DNA of 64,000 nt from Bacillus fonticola (GCF_012955605.1 NZ_CP052135.1:610001-674000), one strand, 5' to 3'. Shown: positions 1 to 9,678, counted from the stretch's first letter. Notes: generated by a model from the letters alone, not told the origin. Made by a program: numbers and translations.

Positions 1-28
1 ACGATTGAAAGAAGAATTACAGAAATAA
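1..28 (+). CDS. 3' end of upstream gene, probably DNA ligase ligA (partial)
   Basis: One frame encodes an eight-residue tail RLKEELQK and then stops at TAA 26-28, 14 bp before the next start codon. In Bacillaceae the gene directly before camS is normally ligA, the NAD-dependent DNA ligase. The tail is too short to identify, so the assignment rests on gene order alone. Confidence 0.35.
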
Positions 29-42
29 GAGGTGCAACAGCT

Positions 43-1185
43 ATGAAAAAGCGTGTTGGCATAGGTCTTCTTAGTCTCTTGTTTGTAGTCGGCTGTTCCC
101 CTAACTTTTCAGAAGAAGGGGAGGATGTCGTTCAAGAAACGGACAATACGACAGAAGAAGTCTTGATTCCAAGTAACACAACAGAAGAGGGAGAGTATCG
201 TACAGTGCTCCCTTTTGTACCTTCAGAGGTTCGCGGACTAACGGTTTCTAACCTGAATACGCGATTAGACATGGACGAGTTTGAGGAAAGTTTAGTACGG
301 ATTGCGAAAAAACAGTTCACTCCAGACAAATACTTTTTCCGAGAAGGTACGTACTTGAAGAGGGAACAAGTGTTGTCATGGTTAGGTAGACAAAGTGAAG
401 ACAATGAAGCGGGACTGAATCCACCACTAGGGGTTTCAAGTGAGGCGAGCCGAGAAGATCAACAAGCGGCCAACACCGAAAGCCCTATTTACCTAGCCTC
501 ACTCTTAGAACATAATTACATGGTGCAAGAAGAAGATCAATTACAGCTTGGCGGGGTTGTTGTGGGATTAGCACTAAATAGTGTGTATTACTACCAAACA
601 GAGATCGGTGGACCCCAATTCGAAACTGAAATTAATCAAGATGTTATGGTGGCTGAAGGAAAGAGAATGGCCGGTGAGGTTCTTCAGCGTATGAGACAAG
701 ATGAGGAGCTAGCGAACGTGCCGATTACTATTGCACTGTACGAACAAGAAGCACGATCATCAGTAACCCCAGGAAATATACTCATGTATAGTTACGCATC
801 AGGAAATACGCTCGGAGACTGGGAAGAGGTGAATGAGGACTACATTCTTTTCCCATCCACGGAAGCAACAGACTTATACCGTGACCAAGCTAACCAATAT
901 GATCGTTTTAAAGAAGCTGTCGAGGAATACTTTCCTAATTTCTATGGGGTGGTCGGGCAAGGATTTTTTGTAAACGGTCAACTTCAATCATTAGATATTG
1001 AGATTCCCATTCAATTTTACGGGAAAACGGAAACTATTGGATTTGTACAATACGTGAGTGGATTGATCACACAATACTTCCCAGCAGAACTGAGTGTACA
1101 AATTGAAGTGACTTCTTCTACCGGAACAGAGGCAATCATCGTCAGAGAAACAAACAATGAAGAAACGGATGTTCATATTTTATAA
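43..1185 (+). CDS. camS: CamS-family sex pheromone precursor lipoprotein
   Basis: 380-residue lipoprotein. The N-terminus has a Lys-Arg start, a hydrophobic core and a lipobox ending FVVGC, so it should be lipidated and anchored outside the membrane. The rest matches the CamS family, whose signal peptide in enterococci is the source of the cAM373 pheromone; the role of the mature protein in bacilli is unclear. An acidic, Thr-rich linker follows the Cys, then the conserved domain to the C-terminus. A ribosome site AGAGGTG lies 8 bp before the ATG. It sits between a probable ligA tail and the P5C dehydrogenase gene, the usual Bacillus order. Confidence 0.9.
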   Translation: MKKRVGIGLLSLLFVVGCSPNFSEEGEDVVQETDNTTEEVLIPSNTTEEGEYRTVLPFVPSEVRGLTVSNLNTRLDMDEFEESLVRIAKKQFTPDKYFFREGTYLKREQVLSWLGRQSEDNEAGLNPPLGVSSEASREDQQAANTESPIYLASLLEHNYMVQEEDQLQLGGVVVGLALNSVYYYQTEIGGPQFETEINQDVMVAEGKRMAGEVLQRMRQDEELANVPITIALYEQEARSSVTPGNILMYSYASGNTLGDWEEVNEDYILFPSTEATDLYRDQANQYDRFKEAVEEYFPNFYGVVGQGFFVNGQLQSLDIEIPIQFYGKTETIGFVQYVSGLITQYFPAELSVQIEVTSSTGTEAIIVRETNNEETDVHIL

Positions 1186-1313
1186 GAGGTAAAATGTGGA
1201 GGTTAATATATATTTTCACTTCTCACACTTCTTCTTTTCTGTTTGATAGAAAAAAAGGCTTCATGATAGAATAGGAATTGGTGAAAACGTATACAACAAA
1301 GGAGGACTTTGCC

Positions 1314-2861
1314 ATGGTAAAACCTTACCAACACGAACCGTTTACGGATTTTTCTAATCTTGAGAATCAGAAAGCATATGAAGAAGGTTTGAAAACGGTA
1401 GATGCGTATTTAGGAAAAGATTATGACCTCGTTATTGGTGGCGAGCGAGTATCTACCGAGGACAAACTCGTTTCTGTAAACCCAGCGAACCATAGTCAAG
1501 TAGTTGGTCGTGTATCGAAGGCTACGCGTGAGCATGCTGAGCAAGCCATGACTGTAGCTCTCGATGCGTTTGAGAGTTGGAGAACAACAGATCCTGTATC
1601 TCGTGCAGATATTTTGTTTAGAGCATCGGCGATCATTCGTCGCCGCAAACATGAATTTTCTGCGCTACTCACTCGTGAAGCAGGAAAGCCTTGGAATGAA
1701 GCAGATGCTGATACTGCAGAAGCAATTGACTTCCTTGAATATTACGCACGTCAAATGATTCGTTTGAAAGACGGCATGCCTGTGGAAAGTCGTCCAGGAG
1801 AAAGCAACCGTTTTGGTTACATTCCACTAGGCGTTGGTATTGTGATCTCCCCATGGAACTTCGCATTTGCTATTATGGCTGGAACAACAGTAGCAGCACT
1901 TGTGTCTGGTAATACTGTTCTTTTAAAACCGGCATCTACTACAGCAGTTGTAGCAGCGAAGTTTGTTGAAGTAATGGAAGAGGCTGGCTTACCTAAAGGT
2001 GTTCTTAACTACGTACCTGGTAGCGGTTCAGAAATTGGGGATTATCTTGTTGACCACCCGAAAACGCGCTTCGTTAGCTTCACAGGGTCTCGTGATGTCG
2101 GTGTTCGCATTTATGAACGCGCAGCGAAAGTACACCCAGGTCAAAAATGGCTGAAACGCGTCATCGCAGAAATGGGCGGAAAAGATACAATAGTTGTCGA
2201 CAACGAAGGTGATGTAGAACTTGCTGCACAATCTATCGTGGCAAGCGCATTCGGATTTTCTGGTCAAAAATGTTCTGCTTGTTCCCGTGCTGTCGTCGTA
2301 GAAGACGTGTACGATCAAGTTTTAGAACGCGTGATCGAGCTTACAAAAGACTTAACTGTCGGCAACACAGAAGACCGTGAAAAATTTATGGGACCAGTTA
2401 TCGATCAAGCTGCGTACGACAAGATTATGAGCTACGTTGAAATCGGTAAGACTGAAGGAAAACTAGTTGCTGGCGGAGTAGGTGACGACTCTACAGGCTG
2501 GTTCGTGCAACCGACTGTGTTCGCTGACATGGAACCAGATGCGCGTCTTATGCAGGAAGAGATCTTCGGACCAGTTGTTGCATTCTCGAAAGCAAAAGAT
2601 TACGATCATGCACTTGAAATTGCAAACAACACCGAGTACGGTCTAACAGGTGCTGTCATTACAAACAATCGTGAAAAGATCGATCAAGCTAAGCGTGACT
2701 TCCAGGTCGGAAACTTGTACTTTAACCGTGGTTGCACAGGCGCTATTGTCGGTTACCAACCGTTCGGAGGATTCAACATGTCGGGAACTGACTCCAAAGC
2801 AGGCGGTCCAGACTACCTCCTATTGCATATGCAAGCGAGAACAACATCGGAAATGCTGTAA
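1314..2861 (+). CDS. pruA: 1-pyrroline-5-carboxylate dehydrogenase (PruA/RocA type)
   Basis: Oxidises glutamate semialdehyde/P5C to glutamate with NAD+, the second step of proline and arginine degradation, in the cytoplasm. The aldehyde dehydrogenase signature is complete: catalytic Glu286 in AEMGGK and catalytic Cys320 in SGQKCSAC. I chose ATG 1314 because AAAGGAGG lies at 1298-1305; a TTG at 1278 would add 12 residues with no ribosome site. The 515-residue product has the standard length of the Bacillus enzyme. The proline permease putP lies 4.4 kb downstream, with other genes and an IS remnant between. A strong terminator follows. Confidence 0.95.
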   Translation: MVKPYQHEPFTDFSNLENQKAYEEGLKTVDAYLGKDYDLVIGGERVSTEDKLVSVNPANHSQVVGRVSKATREHAEQAMTVALDAFESWRTTDPVSRADILFRASAIIRRRKHEFSALLTREAGKPWNEADADTAEAIDFLEYYARQMIRLKDGMPVESRPGESNRFGYIPLGVGIVISPWNFAFAIMAGTTVAALVSGNTVLLKPASTTAVVAAKFVEVMEEAGLPKGVLNYVPGSGSEIGDYLVDHPKTRFVSFTGSRDVGVRIYERAAKVHPGQKWLKRVIAEMGGKDTIVVDNEGDVELAAQSIVASAFGFSGQKCSACSRAVVVEDVYDQVLERVIELTKDLTVGNTEDREKFMGPVIDQAAYDKIMSYVEIGKTEGKLVAGGVGDDSTGWFVQPTVFADMEPDARLMQEEIFGPVVAFSKAKDYDHALEIANNTEYGLTGAVITNNREKIDQAKRDFQVGNLYFNRGCTGAIVGYQPFGGFNMSGTDSKAGGPDYLLLHMQARTTSEML

Positions 2862-2870
2862 AAATAAAAA

Positions 2871-2909
2871 AGGGCTAGGTTCGCGTAAATTGAACCTAGC
2901 CCTTTTTTT
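2871..2909 (+). terminator. Intrinsic terminator of P5C dehydrogenase gene
   Basis: A 12-bp stem, AGGGCTAGGTTC with GAACCTAGCCCT, encloses a 9-nt loop and runs into seven T. It starts 10 bp after the stop codon. Confidence 0.93.
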
Positions 2910-2974
2910 GCATTTCTGCGATCAATCTGTGGCCTCTATTGGTAATCTTACTATTCTGTCTTATCCCGAAGCTA

Positions 2975-3003
2975 TTAACAAAGCAAGAAAGCCTTAGTAT
3001 AAT
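2975..3003 (+). promoter_or_regulatory. Sigma-A-type promoter of the symporter gene
   Basis: TTAACA (2975-2980), a 17-bp spacer and a perfect TATAAT (2998-3003), 43 bp before the symporter start codon. Confidence 0.75.
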
Positions 3004-3046
3004 CCATCTATGATGTACAACTGTTTACTCAGGGAGGACAAAAAAG

Positions 3047-4258
3047 ATGAGAAAACTCGGCTTACTACCAAGAGTTCTTTTAGCCATTGCGCTCGGTATT
3101 GCTATTGGTTACGTATCACCAGGCTGGTTAGTCCAAGCGATTGCCACATTCAACGGCCTGTTCGGTAATTTCCTAGGGTTTGCCATTCCACTAATTATTA
3201 TTGGATTTATTGCCCCTGGAATTGGAATGATGGGCAAAGGTGCTGGAAGGCTTCTAGGACTAACTACGTTTATCGCTTACAGTTCGACAGTATTAGCTGG
3301 GCTACTTGCGTTTTTCACAGCACAAGTCCTCTATTCTTTTATTCTTGTGAACCAATCTTCACAGACTTTTGACAGTCCAGAAGAGTCATTGGTAAAAGCA
3401 TTTTTCACAGTAGACATGCCTCCGGTCATGGGAGTTATGACAGCATTATTCATTGCTTTTACGTTAGGACTTGGAATGGCAACTTCTAAAGGAGATACCC
3501 TTCTAAATGTCATGAATGAATTTAGAACCATTGTGGAGAAGCTCATCAAAAAAATAATCATTCCGTTACTCCCGTTTCATATTTTTGGCATATTCGCAAA
3601 CATGACTTATGGTGGCCAAGTTGGGGTCATTATGTCGGTTTTTATTAAAGTATTTATTATGATTATTGCTCTTCATAGTTTATATCTCATTATTCAGTAT
3701 TCAGTAGCAGGTTCAGTTAGCAAGCAAAACCCATTGACTATGATAAAGACAATGTTTCCTGCCTACTTCACGGCACTTGGAACTCAGTCCTCGGCATCTA
3801 CCATTCCTGTTACGTTAGAACGAACAAAAAAATTAGGAGTACGAGAAAGAATCGCCGATTTCTCCATTCCTCTACTTGCGAATATTCACTTATCAGGTAG
3901 CACAATTACGATTGTAAGTTGTGCTGTGGCCGTTATGATGATTCAGGGAGAAACGGCAACATTCGGTGCTCTGTTTCCGTTTATTCTCATGTTAGGTGTC
4001 ACGATGATAGCGGCTCCTGGAGTTCCCGGTGGAGGGGTAATGGCATCCTTAGGGCTCTTGGAGTCAATGCTTGGATTCAACGCAACGATGATCTCTTTAA
4101 TGATCGCATTGTACTTGGCACAAGACAGCTTCGGAACAGCGTGTAACGTAGCCGGGGACGGGGCGATCACAGCACTAACTGACAAACTCATAAAAAGCGA
4201 TCACGAGCTAGACAATCCTATGCAAGACAATGAAGCTAAGCTCTTAGGTAACTTCTGA
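3047..4258 (+). CDS. Dicarboxylate/amino acid:cation symporter (DAACS family)
   Basis: 403-residue integral membrane protein that should import an amino acid or dicarboxylate with Na+ or H+. Family marks are the serine-rich hairpin (GTQSSASTIPVT), the following helix with NIHLSGSTIT, and the Gly/Pro-rich second hairpin (AAPGVPGGGVMA). Some eight hydrophobic segments plus two re-entrant loops are visible. GGGAGG lies 10 bp before the ATG. It is a single-gene unit with its own promoter, separated from P5C dehydrogenase by a terminator. Substrate cannot be read from the sequence. It is only distantly similar to the second DAACS carrier of the window at 55.2 kb. Confidence 0.88.
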   Translation: MRKLGLLPRVLLAIALGIAIGYVSPGWLVQAIATFNGLFGNFLGFAIPLIIIGFIAPGIGMMGKGAGRLLGLTTFIAYSSTVLAGLLAFFTAQVLYSFILVNQSSQTFDSPEESLVKAFFTVDMPPVMGVMTALFIAFTLGLGMATSKGDTLLNVMNEFRTIVEKLIKKIIIPLLPFHIFGIFANMTYGGQVGVIMSVFIKVFIMIIALHSLYLIIQYSVAGSVSKQNPLTMIKTMFPAYFTALGTQSSASTIPVTLERTKKLGVRERIADFSIPLLANIHLSGSTITIVSCAVAVMMIQGETATFGALFPFILMLGVTMIAAPGVPGGGVMASLGLLESMLGFNATMISLMIALYLAQDSFGTACNVAGDGAITALTDKLIKSDHELDNPMQDNEAKLLGNF

Positions 4259-4392
4259 TTGTCTAGTCTACAGTTTCTTTAAGATCGTTTACCTTGACTA
4301 GGTTTAGAGCGTACAATACGATGAACGTAGCGAATCTAATTGAGGTTGAAGTCAGATTTGTGAATGTCTATCTTTCTGAAGGGGGAAGGAAC

Positions 4393-5232
4393 ATGCCAGT
4401 ACTTGAAAACTTGAAGTCAACAACTACCCTACATAACGGGGTTGAAATGCCGTGGTTTGGATTAGGTGTATTTAAAGTGGAAGACGGACAAGAGGTGATC
4501 TCCTCTGTAAAAGCAGCTATTGAAGCAGGGTACAAGTCTATTGATACAGCGGCTATTTATCGGAATGAAGAAGGTGTGGGACAAGCTATTCGTGAATCAG
4601 AAATCTCACGCGATGAACTATTCATTACGACAAAAGTGTGGAACGATGACCAAGGATACGAAAGCACACTGCAAGCATTTGAGGAGAGTCGGAAGAAGTT
4701 AGGTTTAGATGTAATTGATCTTTACTTAATTCACTGGCCAGTTAGAGGCAAATACAAAGACACATGGCGTGCACTCGAAACTCTCTATAAAGACGGAAAA
4801 GTACGAGCAATCGGCGTCTCCAATTTTCATGTACATCATTTAGAAGATTTGATGGAGGATGCTGAGATCGTGCCTATGGTGAATCAAGTAGAATTTCACC
4901 CACATTTGTCACAGCGTCCACTACGGGATTTCTGCCAAACACATCATATCCAGTTGGAGGCATGGTCGCCGCTAAAGCAAGGAAACCTTCTTCAAGATCC
5001 GCTACTGCAAAAAATTGCTGACAAGTACGGCAAATCAGTGGCACAAATCATTTTGCGTTGGGACTTACAAACAGGTGTCATCACCATCCCAAAATCTGTT
5101 AAGGCGCACCGCATAAGTGAAAACGCAGACATTTTTGACTTTGAACTGTCCCCAGAAGACTTAGCAGCCATTGATGGACTAAACAAAAATGATCGTGTGG
5201 GTACAAATCCGGATACTTTCGATACTAAATAA
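4393..5232 (+). CDS. Aldo/keto reductase (AKR5-like, glyoxal/2,5-DKG reductase type)
   Basis: 279-residue NADPH-dependent reductase of small aldehydes and ketones. The catalytic tetrad is visible: Asp and Tyr in [13 protein letters not shown], Lys in TTKVW, His in LIHWPV. The cofactor-binding [13 protein letters not shown] lies near the C-terminus. I chose ATG 4393 because GGGGGAAGG lies 3-10 bp before it; the frame is open from 4294 but the extra 33 residues are atypical. Closest in type to the YtbE/YvgN group, which detoxifies methylglyoxal; the real substrate is unknown. Confidence 0.9.
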   Translation: MPVLENLKSTTTLHNGVEMPWFGLGVFKVEDGQEVISSVKAAIEAGYKSIDTAAIYRNEEGVGQAIRESEISRDELFITTKVWNDDQGYESTLQAFEESRKKLGLDVIDLYLIHWPVRGKYKDTWRALETLYKDGKVRAIGVSNFHVHHLEDLMEDAEIVPMVNQVEFHPHLSQRPLRDFCQTHHIQLEAWSPLKQGNLLQDPLLQKIADKYGKSVAQIILRWDLQTGVITIPKSVKAHRISENADIFDFELSPEDLAAIDGLNKNDRVGTNPDTFDTK

Positions 5233-5239
5233 AACATTC

Positions 5240-5350
5240 CGCTCCTTTACCACAGAAAACACTCATGAGCGGAGCACTTAACCATGCATGGAAACGGGTC
5301 ACAAAGCAGTCGAGTTGTGATCAAGGCGGTGCGAGTGGAGCCCCATGTAG
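5240..5350 (+). repeat. Dispersed intergenic repeat A, copy 1
   Basis: About 110 bp that reappears, diverged by roughly a fifth, in inverted orientation at 16595-16700. The best-conserved core is ACAAAGCAGTC...GATCAAGGCGGTG. The left part can pair CCGCTC with GAGCGG. A fragment of the same CCGCCCCTTTACCACA end lies near 6840. Confidence 0.65.
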
Positions 5351-5388
5351 TTTATCAATCAACATCCGAAGTTGTTTTTTTAGGCTGT

Positions 5389-5478
5389 TTGAATCAATTT
5401 CATAATTGCTCTTTTTAAAAATACACAGACCAGCAGAATAGTAGTTACTTAAAAATTTTCTTGATTCGTACCGCTTGA
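5389..5478 (+). repeat. 90-bp exact repeat, inverted copy at 31536-31625
   Basis: All 90 bases are identical to the reverse complement of 31536-31625, 26 kb away. Identity ends abruptly on both sides. Here it sits beside the broken DDE transposase; the partner sits beside the broken Y2 transposase. It may be the end of a lost mobile element. Confidence 0.85.
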
Positions 5479-5483
5479 ACAAG

Positions 5484-5550
5484 GTTGTTGATTTCCGCTA
5501 CAGGCGGACGCTTTCCGCGGGCGGGCAGTGAGCCTCCTCGTCGCTCCAAT
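5484..5550 (+). repeat. GC-rich dispersed repeat B, copy 1
   Basis: GC-rich segment with the core CGCTTTCCGCGGGCGG followed by GAGCCTCCTCGTCGC. Related copies lie at 33495-33560 (direct), 33810-33885 and 35395-35475 (both inverted). This kind of GC-rich intergenic repeat is common in Bacillaceae genomes; its role is unknown. Confidence 0.7.
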
Positions 5551-5594
5551 CAACGGTTTACAAATGAAGATTGAGCATGAACACAGCCTATAGT

Positions 5595-6255
5595 TTAGGC
5601 AACTTGTTGTCGATTGAATAAGGCATGGATACGATCAGCAGCTAATTTTGAAGCATTATAAACTAAGGTCACAAAGTCAAAATGAACTTTGGCGCGTTTT
5701 CCAGTCCGGTGACGAACGTTGTTGAGTTGAAAGTATTCCTTTAAGTAAGCATTGACTCGTTCAACAGCTGAACGGCGTTTGAACAACTTTTTCCAAGCTT
5801 TTGATCCACGAGCGGGCGCTGTATATCTCCGTAGGTCGTTGGTGATTTTGACTTTATATACTTTTTGGCACACGTCTTCGTTGGCTAAAGGGCAGTCTAC
5901 ACACTCTTTAGGACGAGTGTATTTCAGTGTCTCGTATTTGGCATCAAAACTGTCATAGCGATACGAGTGCTCCCGTAAGCAGGTAGGCGCATAGTGTTTA
6001 TTAAAACCTACTGATTCTGGCTCATTTCGCTTGTTATACGCAATGATGGACTGATGCCCCATTCGATGTACTTGTTCATAAATAGGGTCATAATCATAGC
6101 CGGCGTCCATGGTCTGATAGCGTAATGTCGGAAGAGCGAGACGTACATGAATCCCCTTTAATAGTGGGATCGCTGCCTTTCCATCGTTCAGACTACCCAA
6201 TGAGAAAAGGGTCTGTAGTATGTATTGACTCGATGTGCCGACAGTCAGATGAAAT
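5595..6255 (-). pseudogene. DDE transposase, C-terminal remnant (IS1182/IS4-like)
   Basis: Reading in from the array edge, the frame runs HLTVGTSSQYILQT, GSLNDGK, then TMDAGYDYDPIY (second catalytic Asp), a Cys cluster (CVDCPLANEDVC) and ERVNAYLKEYF (catalytic Glu), ending NRQQVA. About 220 residues of the C-terminal half remain. Upstream the frame is cut by the 20-bp array; a matching piece of the middle of the protein resumes at 6704-6814. The N-terminal DNA-binding part is missing, so the element cannot be active. Confidence 0.85.
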
Positions 6256-6699
6256 GCTCAGACTTAGAGTGGGATGCTCAGACTCAGAGAGGAATGCTCA
6301 GACTTAGAGTGGGATGCTCAGACTCAGGGAGGAATGCTCAGACTCAGAGAGGAATGCTCAGACTCAGAGAGGGATGCTCAGACTCAGAGAGGAATGCTCA
6401 GACTCAGGGAGGAATGCTCAGACTTAGGGAGGAATGCTCAGACTCAGAGAGGAATGCTCAGACTTAGGGAGGAATGCTCAGACTCAGGGAGGGATGCTCA
6501 GACTCAGAGAGGAATACTCAGACTCAGGGAGGAATGCTCAGACTCAGGGAGGAATGCTCAGACTTAGGGAGGAATGCTCAGACTCAGAGAGGAATGCTCA
6601 GACTTAGGGAGGAATGCTCAGACTCAGGGAGGGATGCTCAGACTCAGAGAGGAATACTCAGACTCAGGGAGGAATGCTCAGACTCAGAGAGGAATGCTC
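6251..6699 (+). repeat. Tandem array, 23 units of 20 bp
   Basis: Twenty-three head-to-tail copies of a 20-bp unit, consensus GGAATGCTCAGACTCAGAGA, with no length variation. Variants are single transitions: CTCAG or CTTAG, GAGAG or GGGAG, two units with ATACTC, and AGAGTGG in the first units. The plus strand is open in all three frames, because a 20-bp unit gives a 20-residue repeat after 60 bp, but there is no ribosome site and the array lies inside a dead transposase, so it is not treated as coding. There are no spacers, which excludes CRISPR. Confidence 0.97.
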
Positions 6700-6703
6700 C
6701 GAT

Positions 6704-6814
6704 CCACTGCTCACGCTCTGCCTTCGGTTTTCGACCGCGTTTTTTGGGTTCAGTTTTGGGCTTTTCTTCTTTCGGCGGTACATCCGAAGTTGTTTTTTTA
6801 AAAGGATACATCAT
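6704..6814 (-). pseudogene. DDE transposase, middle-part remnant
   Basis: The minus strand encodes MYPFKKTTSDV, then KKRGRKPKAEREQWI, the basic linker typical of the same transposase type as the piece at 5595-6255. It breaks at the array edge. A TAA stop lies just upstream, so the N-terminal third is absent. The two pieces are collinear, so the array sits between them at the point where internal transposase sequence is lost. Confidence 0.7.
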
Positions 6815-7081
6815 ATGATTTTAGGCGTCTGCGTAACTCCGCCCCTTTACCACAATAAATTTAAGATACAAAAAACAAGCGGGCTCAACTCGCTTGTTTT
6901 TTCGTGTGACTGAAAAACCCAATTCGACTTTGTTTTTCAAACTCCCCCTACTGTAAAAGTCAAGATAGTTTCCTGTGACGTGCACCTTAATTTTATAAAT
7001 TTCCGTGTATACATATTGAGTATTTCGTTCATACGGGACTTGATATACATGAGTATTGAATAATTATTCATTTTAGTAATT
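6815..7081. other. Gene-free AT-rich stretch before putP
   Basis: Contains the hairpin at 6869-6903 and a partial copy of repeat A near 6840. Beyond these, nothing recognisable. Confidence 0.5.
6869..6903 (+). terminator. Bidirectional hairpin terminator
   Basis: AAAAAACAAGCG pairs with CGCTTGTTTTTT around a 9-nt loop. The A-tract and T-tract make it able to work in either direction. No intact gene ends here; it may be left from an element that has decayed. Confidence 0.7.
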
Positions 7082-7110
7082 TTGACTGAATATTCTATTT
7101 GTTGTAAAAT
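7082..7110 (+). promoter_or_regulatory. Sigma-A-type promoter of putP
   Basis: TTGACT (7082-7087), 17 bp, TAAAAT (7105-7110), leaving a leader of about 130 nt before the start codon. No sigma-B-type box was recognised, although the related B. subtilis opuE uses one. Confidence 0.65.
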
Positions 7111-7248
7111 ATAATGTATGTTATGATTATCATCGTGTCGTCAGAGTCATAGGCTCATAAGTAATCTGGAATATGGGGAAGTTCTGCATAATTTTATGTA
7201 AGTTTTGTATACTAGTGTTAGATTCAGAAAGGGGAATGCAACTAATTT

Positions 7249-8757
7249 ATGGAAACTGCTACTTTAGTGACGTTTATTGTGTATTTAGTAGGAATGTTAA
7301 TTATTGGTTTAGTGGCCTACAAGTTAACTAGTAACTTATCAGACTATGTGTTAGGTGGCCGGAGTACAGGACCTGCCGTTACTGCTTTGAGTGCAGGCGC
7401 TTCTGATATGAGCTCGTGGCTCTTACTCGGTTTGCCAGGTCTTGCTTATGCGACAGGGGTTAGTTCGATTTGGATGAGTGTTGGACTTCTTATTGGTGCG
7501 TATGTCAATTGGAGAATCGTAGCGCCACGTCTCCGTTCGTACACGGAAGTAGCGGATGACGCCATTACGATACCAGATTTCCTCCAAAGTAGATTCCGTG
7601 ACAAATCAAGTCTGTTACGTGTTGTATCTGCACTTATTATTTTAGTTTTCTTCACGTTCTATGTATCTAGTGGACTTGTCGCTGGAGCAATTTTGTTCCA
7701 GGAGAGCTTTGGTTTAGATTACATGCAAGCCCTTCTGATTGGAGCGATCGTGATCGTTTCTTACACCTTCCTTGGAGGTTATTTGGCGGTAAGTTGGACA
7801 GATTTTGTTCAAGGATTGCTTATGTTCCTTGCACTTGTTGTGGTACCGATTGTCACCATTGTTGAACTGGGTGGCTGGTCTGAAGTAACATCGCAAGTGG
7901 GTGCCGTGGACCCTGGATATTTTGATCCATTTTATAATATGACTACCATCGGAATTATCTCGCTCGCTGCGTGGGGACTTGGGTATTTCGGGCAGCCGCA
8001 CATCATTGTACGTTTTATGGGAATTAAGTCTGTGAAACAAATTCCTGCAGCCCGTCGCATTGGGATGAGCTGGATGGCTATCTCTATGGCTGGGGCAGTT
8101 TTGGTAGGGTTTATAGGAATTGCGTACTTTGCAGGTGACCCATTAATCGCGGGTGATATGGATAATAGCGAAAAAGTATTTATTTTGCTATCAGATGTAT
8201 TATTTAACCCAATAGTTTCGGGTATTTTGTTAGCAGCTATTTTGTCGGCAATTATGAGTACCATTGACTCTCAGCTACTCGTCTCCTCAAGTGCATTGGC
8301 AGAAGATTTATATCCTGTCGTTCGTCCAAACGCTAGCCAGAAGGAATTGGTTTGGATCGGTCGAATTGGCGTGCTTGTTATCGCTATTGTGGCTATTTTG
8401 CTAGCGATGGGAGCCCAGAATGGAGAAACATCCGTCCTAGACTTAGTGGCGTACGCATGGGCAGGCTTCGGAGCAGCGTTCGGTCCGGCGATATTACTTT
8501 CTCTTTATTGGAGAGGTACAAACCAATGGGGAATATTAGCAGGTTTAGTCGTCGGCTCACTCGTCGTCTTTACATGGGTCGATGTGGCTAGTGCTATTTG
8601 GGCGCCGGCAGCCAAACTATATGAAATAGTTCCAGGCTTTATCTTGTCACTACTCGCTATTATTATCGTGAGTAAGTTAACAGGACGTCCTGGAGAAGAT
8701 ATTCAAAACGACTTTGACAGGGCAGTCGCGTACGATCCTGATGCAAAAACAGAATAA
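7249..8757 (+). CDS. putP: Sodium/proline symporter
   Basis: 502-residue member of the sodium:solute symporter family (PutP/OpuE), importing proline with Na+. The start METATLVTFIVYLVGMLIIG, the GGRSTGPAVTALSAGASDMSSW region of helix 2 and the STIDSQLLVSSSALAEDLY region of helix 9 are typical. About thirteen membrane segments are visible and the length is normal. AAAGGGGA lies 13 bp before the ATG, a slightly long gap. Imported proline can feed the dehydrogenase encoded at 1314-2861; the long leader would allow osmotic control, but this is not shown. Confidence 0.95.
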   Translation: METATLVTFIVYLVGMLIIGLVAYKLTSNLSDYVLGGRSTGPAVTALSAGASDMSSWLLLGLPGLAYATGVSSIWMSVGLLIGAYVNWRIVAPRLRSYTEVADDAITIPDFLQSRFRDKSSLLRVVSALIILVFFTFYVSSGLVAGAILFQESFGLDYMQALLIGAIVIVSYTFLGGYLAVSWTDFVQGLLMFLALVVVPIVTIVELGGWSEVTSQVGAVDPGYFDPFYNMTTIGIISLAAWGLGYFGQPHIIVRFMGIKSVKQIPAARRIGMSWMAISMAGAVLVGFIGIAYFAGDPLIAGDMDNSEKVFILLSDVLFNPIVSGILLAAILSAIMSTIDSQLLVSSSALAEDLYPVVRPNASQKELVWIGRIGVLVIAIVAILLAMGAQNGETSVLDLVAYAWAGFGAAFGPAILLSLYWRGTNQWGILAGLVVGSLVVFTWVDVASAIWAPAAKLYEIVPGFILSLLAIIIVSKLTGRPGEDIQNDFDRAVAYDPDAKTE

Positions 8758-8763
8758 ACGATG

Positions 8764-8804
8764 AAAAGGGTGGTGAGCCAGCGACTGGTTCACCATCCTT
8801 TTTG
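8764..8804. terminator. Bidirectional terminator between putP and CAP lipoprotein gene
   Basis: AAAAGGGTGGTGAGCC pairs with GGTTCACCATCCTTTT with few mismatches. The hairpin lies 7 bp after putP and just after the convergent minus-strand gene, so it can serve both. Confidence 0.88.
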
Positions 8805-8807
8805 GCG

Positions 8808-9590
8808 TTATGGAGTTCGAAACATTTGGGTGAAGTACGCCCCGTGTGAACCTCCTTCCACGTGCCCAACTCCGATTTCAGTAAACTTTTCGTTTAAAAT
8901 GTTTTTACGATGTCCCTCTGAGTTCATCCATTGTGAAACGACTTGCTCTGCCGATGTTTGTCCTGCTGCAATGTTTTCAGCAGCGCTAGAGTAGTCCACG
9001 TTAAACTGCTGCATCATTTCAAAAGGATCGCCATACTGAGGGCTATTGTGACTAAAGTAATTGTTGTCACTCATGTCTTGTGATTTTACCTTGGCAACGT
9101 TTGCCAGCTTCGCGTTCATTTTAAGAGGCTGTATCCCATTTTTTTCTCGTTCAGCATTGGTCAGCTCAACCACTTGCCGCTCTAGTTGAGAAACAGTTCC
9201 TTCACTCGCTTGTTCTCCTTCATTTCTGTTAGGTTTTTGAACTTGATTTGATTGAGTGGCTTCCTTTTGTTGTCTGGCTTCATTGGGCCTGCGCGGTGAA
9301 TTACGATACCCATTCACACCGTATTGGCTCTCTTCACCATCCATTAAATCGGGGATCGGTCCCTTTGTGTTCGGATCGAGAATGTCCTCATTTGGTACGA
9401 TGCGACTGTTATTATGCTGATTTTGTACATCGCCAGTACCATATTGAAGCTGGATGGGACCCTCATTGGTCTCCACATATCCTGTATTTTCAAGTTGTTC
9501 GGCGGGTCTAGCTTCGTTATTTTGACAGGCGACTAACACAAGTCCCATTGACAAGAGAAACAAGACAAATAGAAACTTATTTGTTTTCAT
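8808..9590 (-). CDS. CAP/SCP-domain lipoprotein (YkwD-like)
   Basis: 260-residue lipoprotein with signal sequence and lipobox LVAC. Residues about 30-130 are a low-complexity Asn/Gln/Glu-rich linker. The C-terminal 120 residues form a CAP domain: ELTNAEREKNG, FSHNSP, AAENIAAGQTSAEQVV, WMNSEGHRKNIL, with the usual His and Glu residues of the cavity. The family is secreted in bacilli and linked to the cell surface or spores; its biochemical activity is unknown. AAGGGG lies 11 bp before the ATG. It is convergent with putP. Confidence 0.9.
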   Translation of the reverse strand: MKTNKFLFVLFLLSMGLVLVACQNNEARPAEQLENTGYVETNEGPIQLQYGTGDVQNQHNNSRIVPNEDILDPNTKGPIPDLMDGEESQYGVNGYRNSPRRPNEARQQKEATQSNQVQKPNRNEGEQASEGTVSQLERQVVELTNAEREKNGIQPLKMNAKLANVAKVKSQDMSDNNYFSHNSPQYGDPFEMMQQFNVDYSSAAENIAAGQTSAEQVVSQWMNSEGHRKNILNEKFTEIGVGHVEGGSHGAYFTQMFRTP

Positions 9591-9678
9591 ATTACCAGTG
9601 TCCCCTTAGAATCTTTCTATTATGTGTCGCAAAGGATTCCTAATTTCTCATTTAAAGTAGTGCCAGTTAGCCAAAGCA

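Larger units (their letters stand above)
5233..5594. other. Gene-free stretch made of dispersed repeats
   Basis: Holds three repeat elements (listed separately) and a 21-bp copy (about 5362-5382) of a segment also present in the N-terminal transposase remnant near 6780-6800. No coding potential seen. The stretch looks like a landing zone for repeats and IS debris. Confidence 0.7.

Noticed and set aside
6251-6699. CRISPR array
   Set aside because: Units are contiguous with no spacers, and no cas genes are in the window. The same applies to 44411-44665.
6225-6913. Several overlapping plus-strand reading frames across the 20-bp array
   Set aside because: A 20-bp unit leaves all three frames open by its composition; there is no ribosome site, and the array lies inside a dead transposase.
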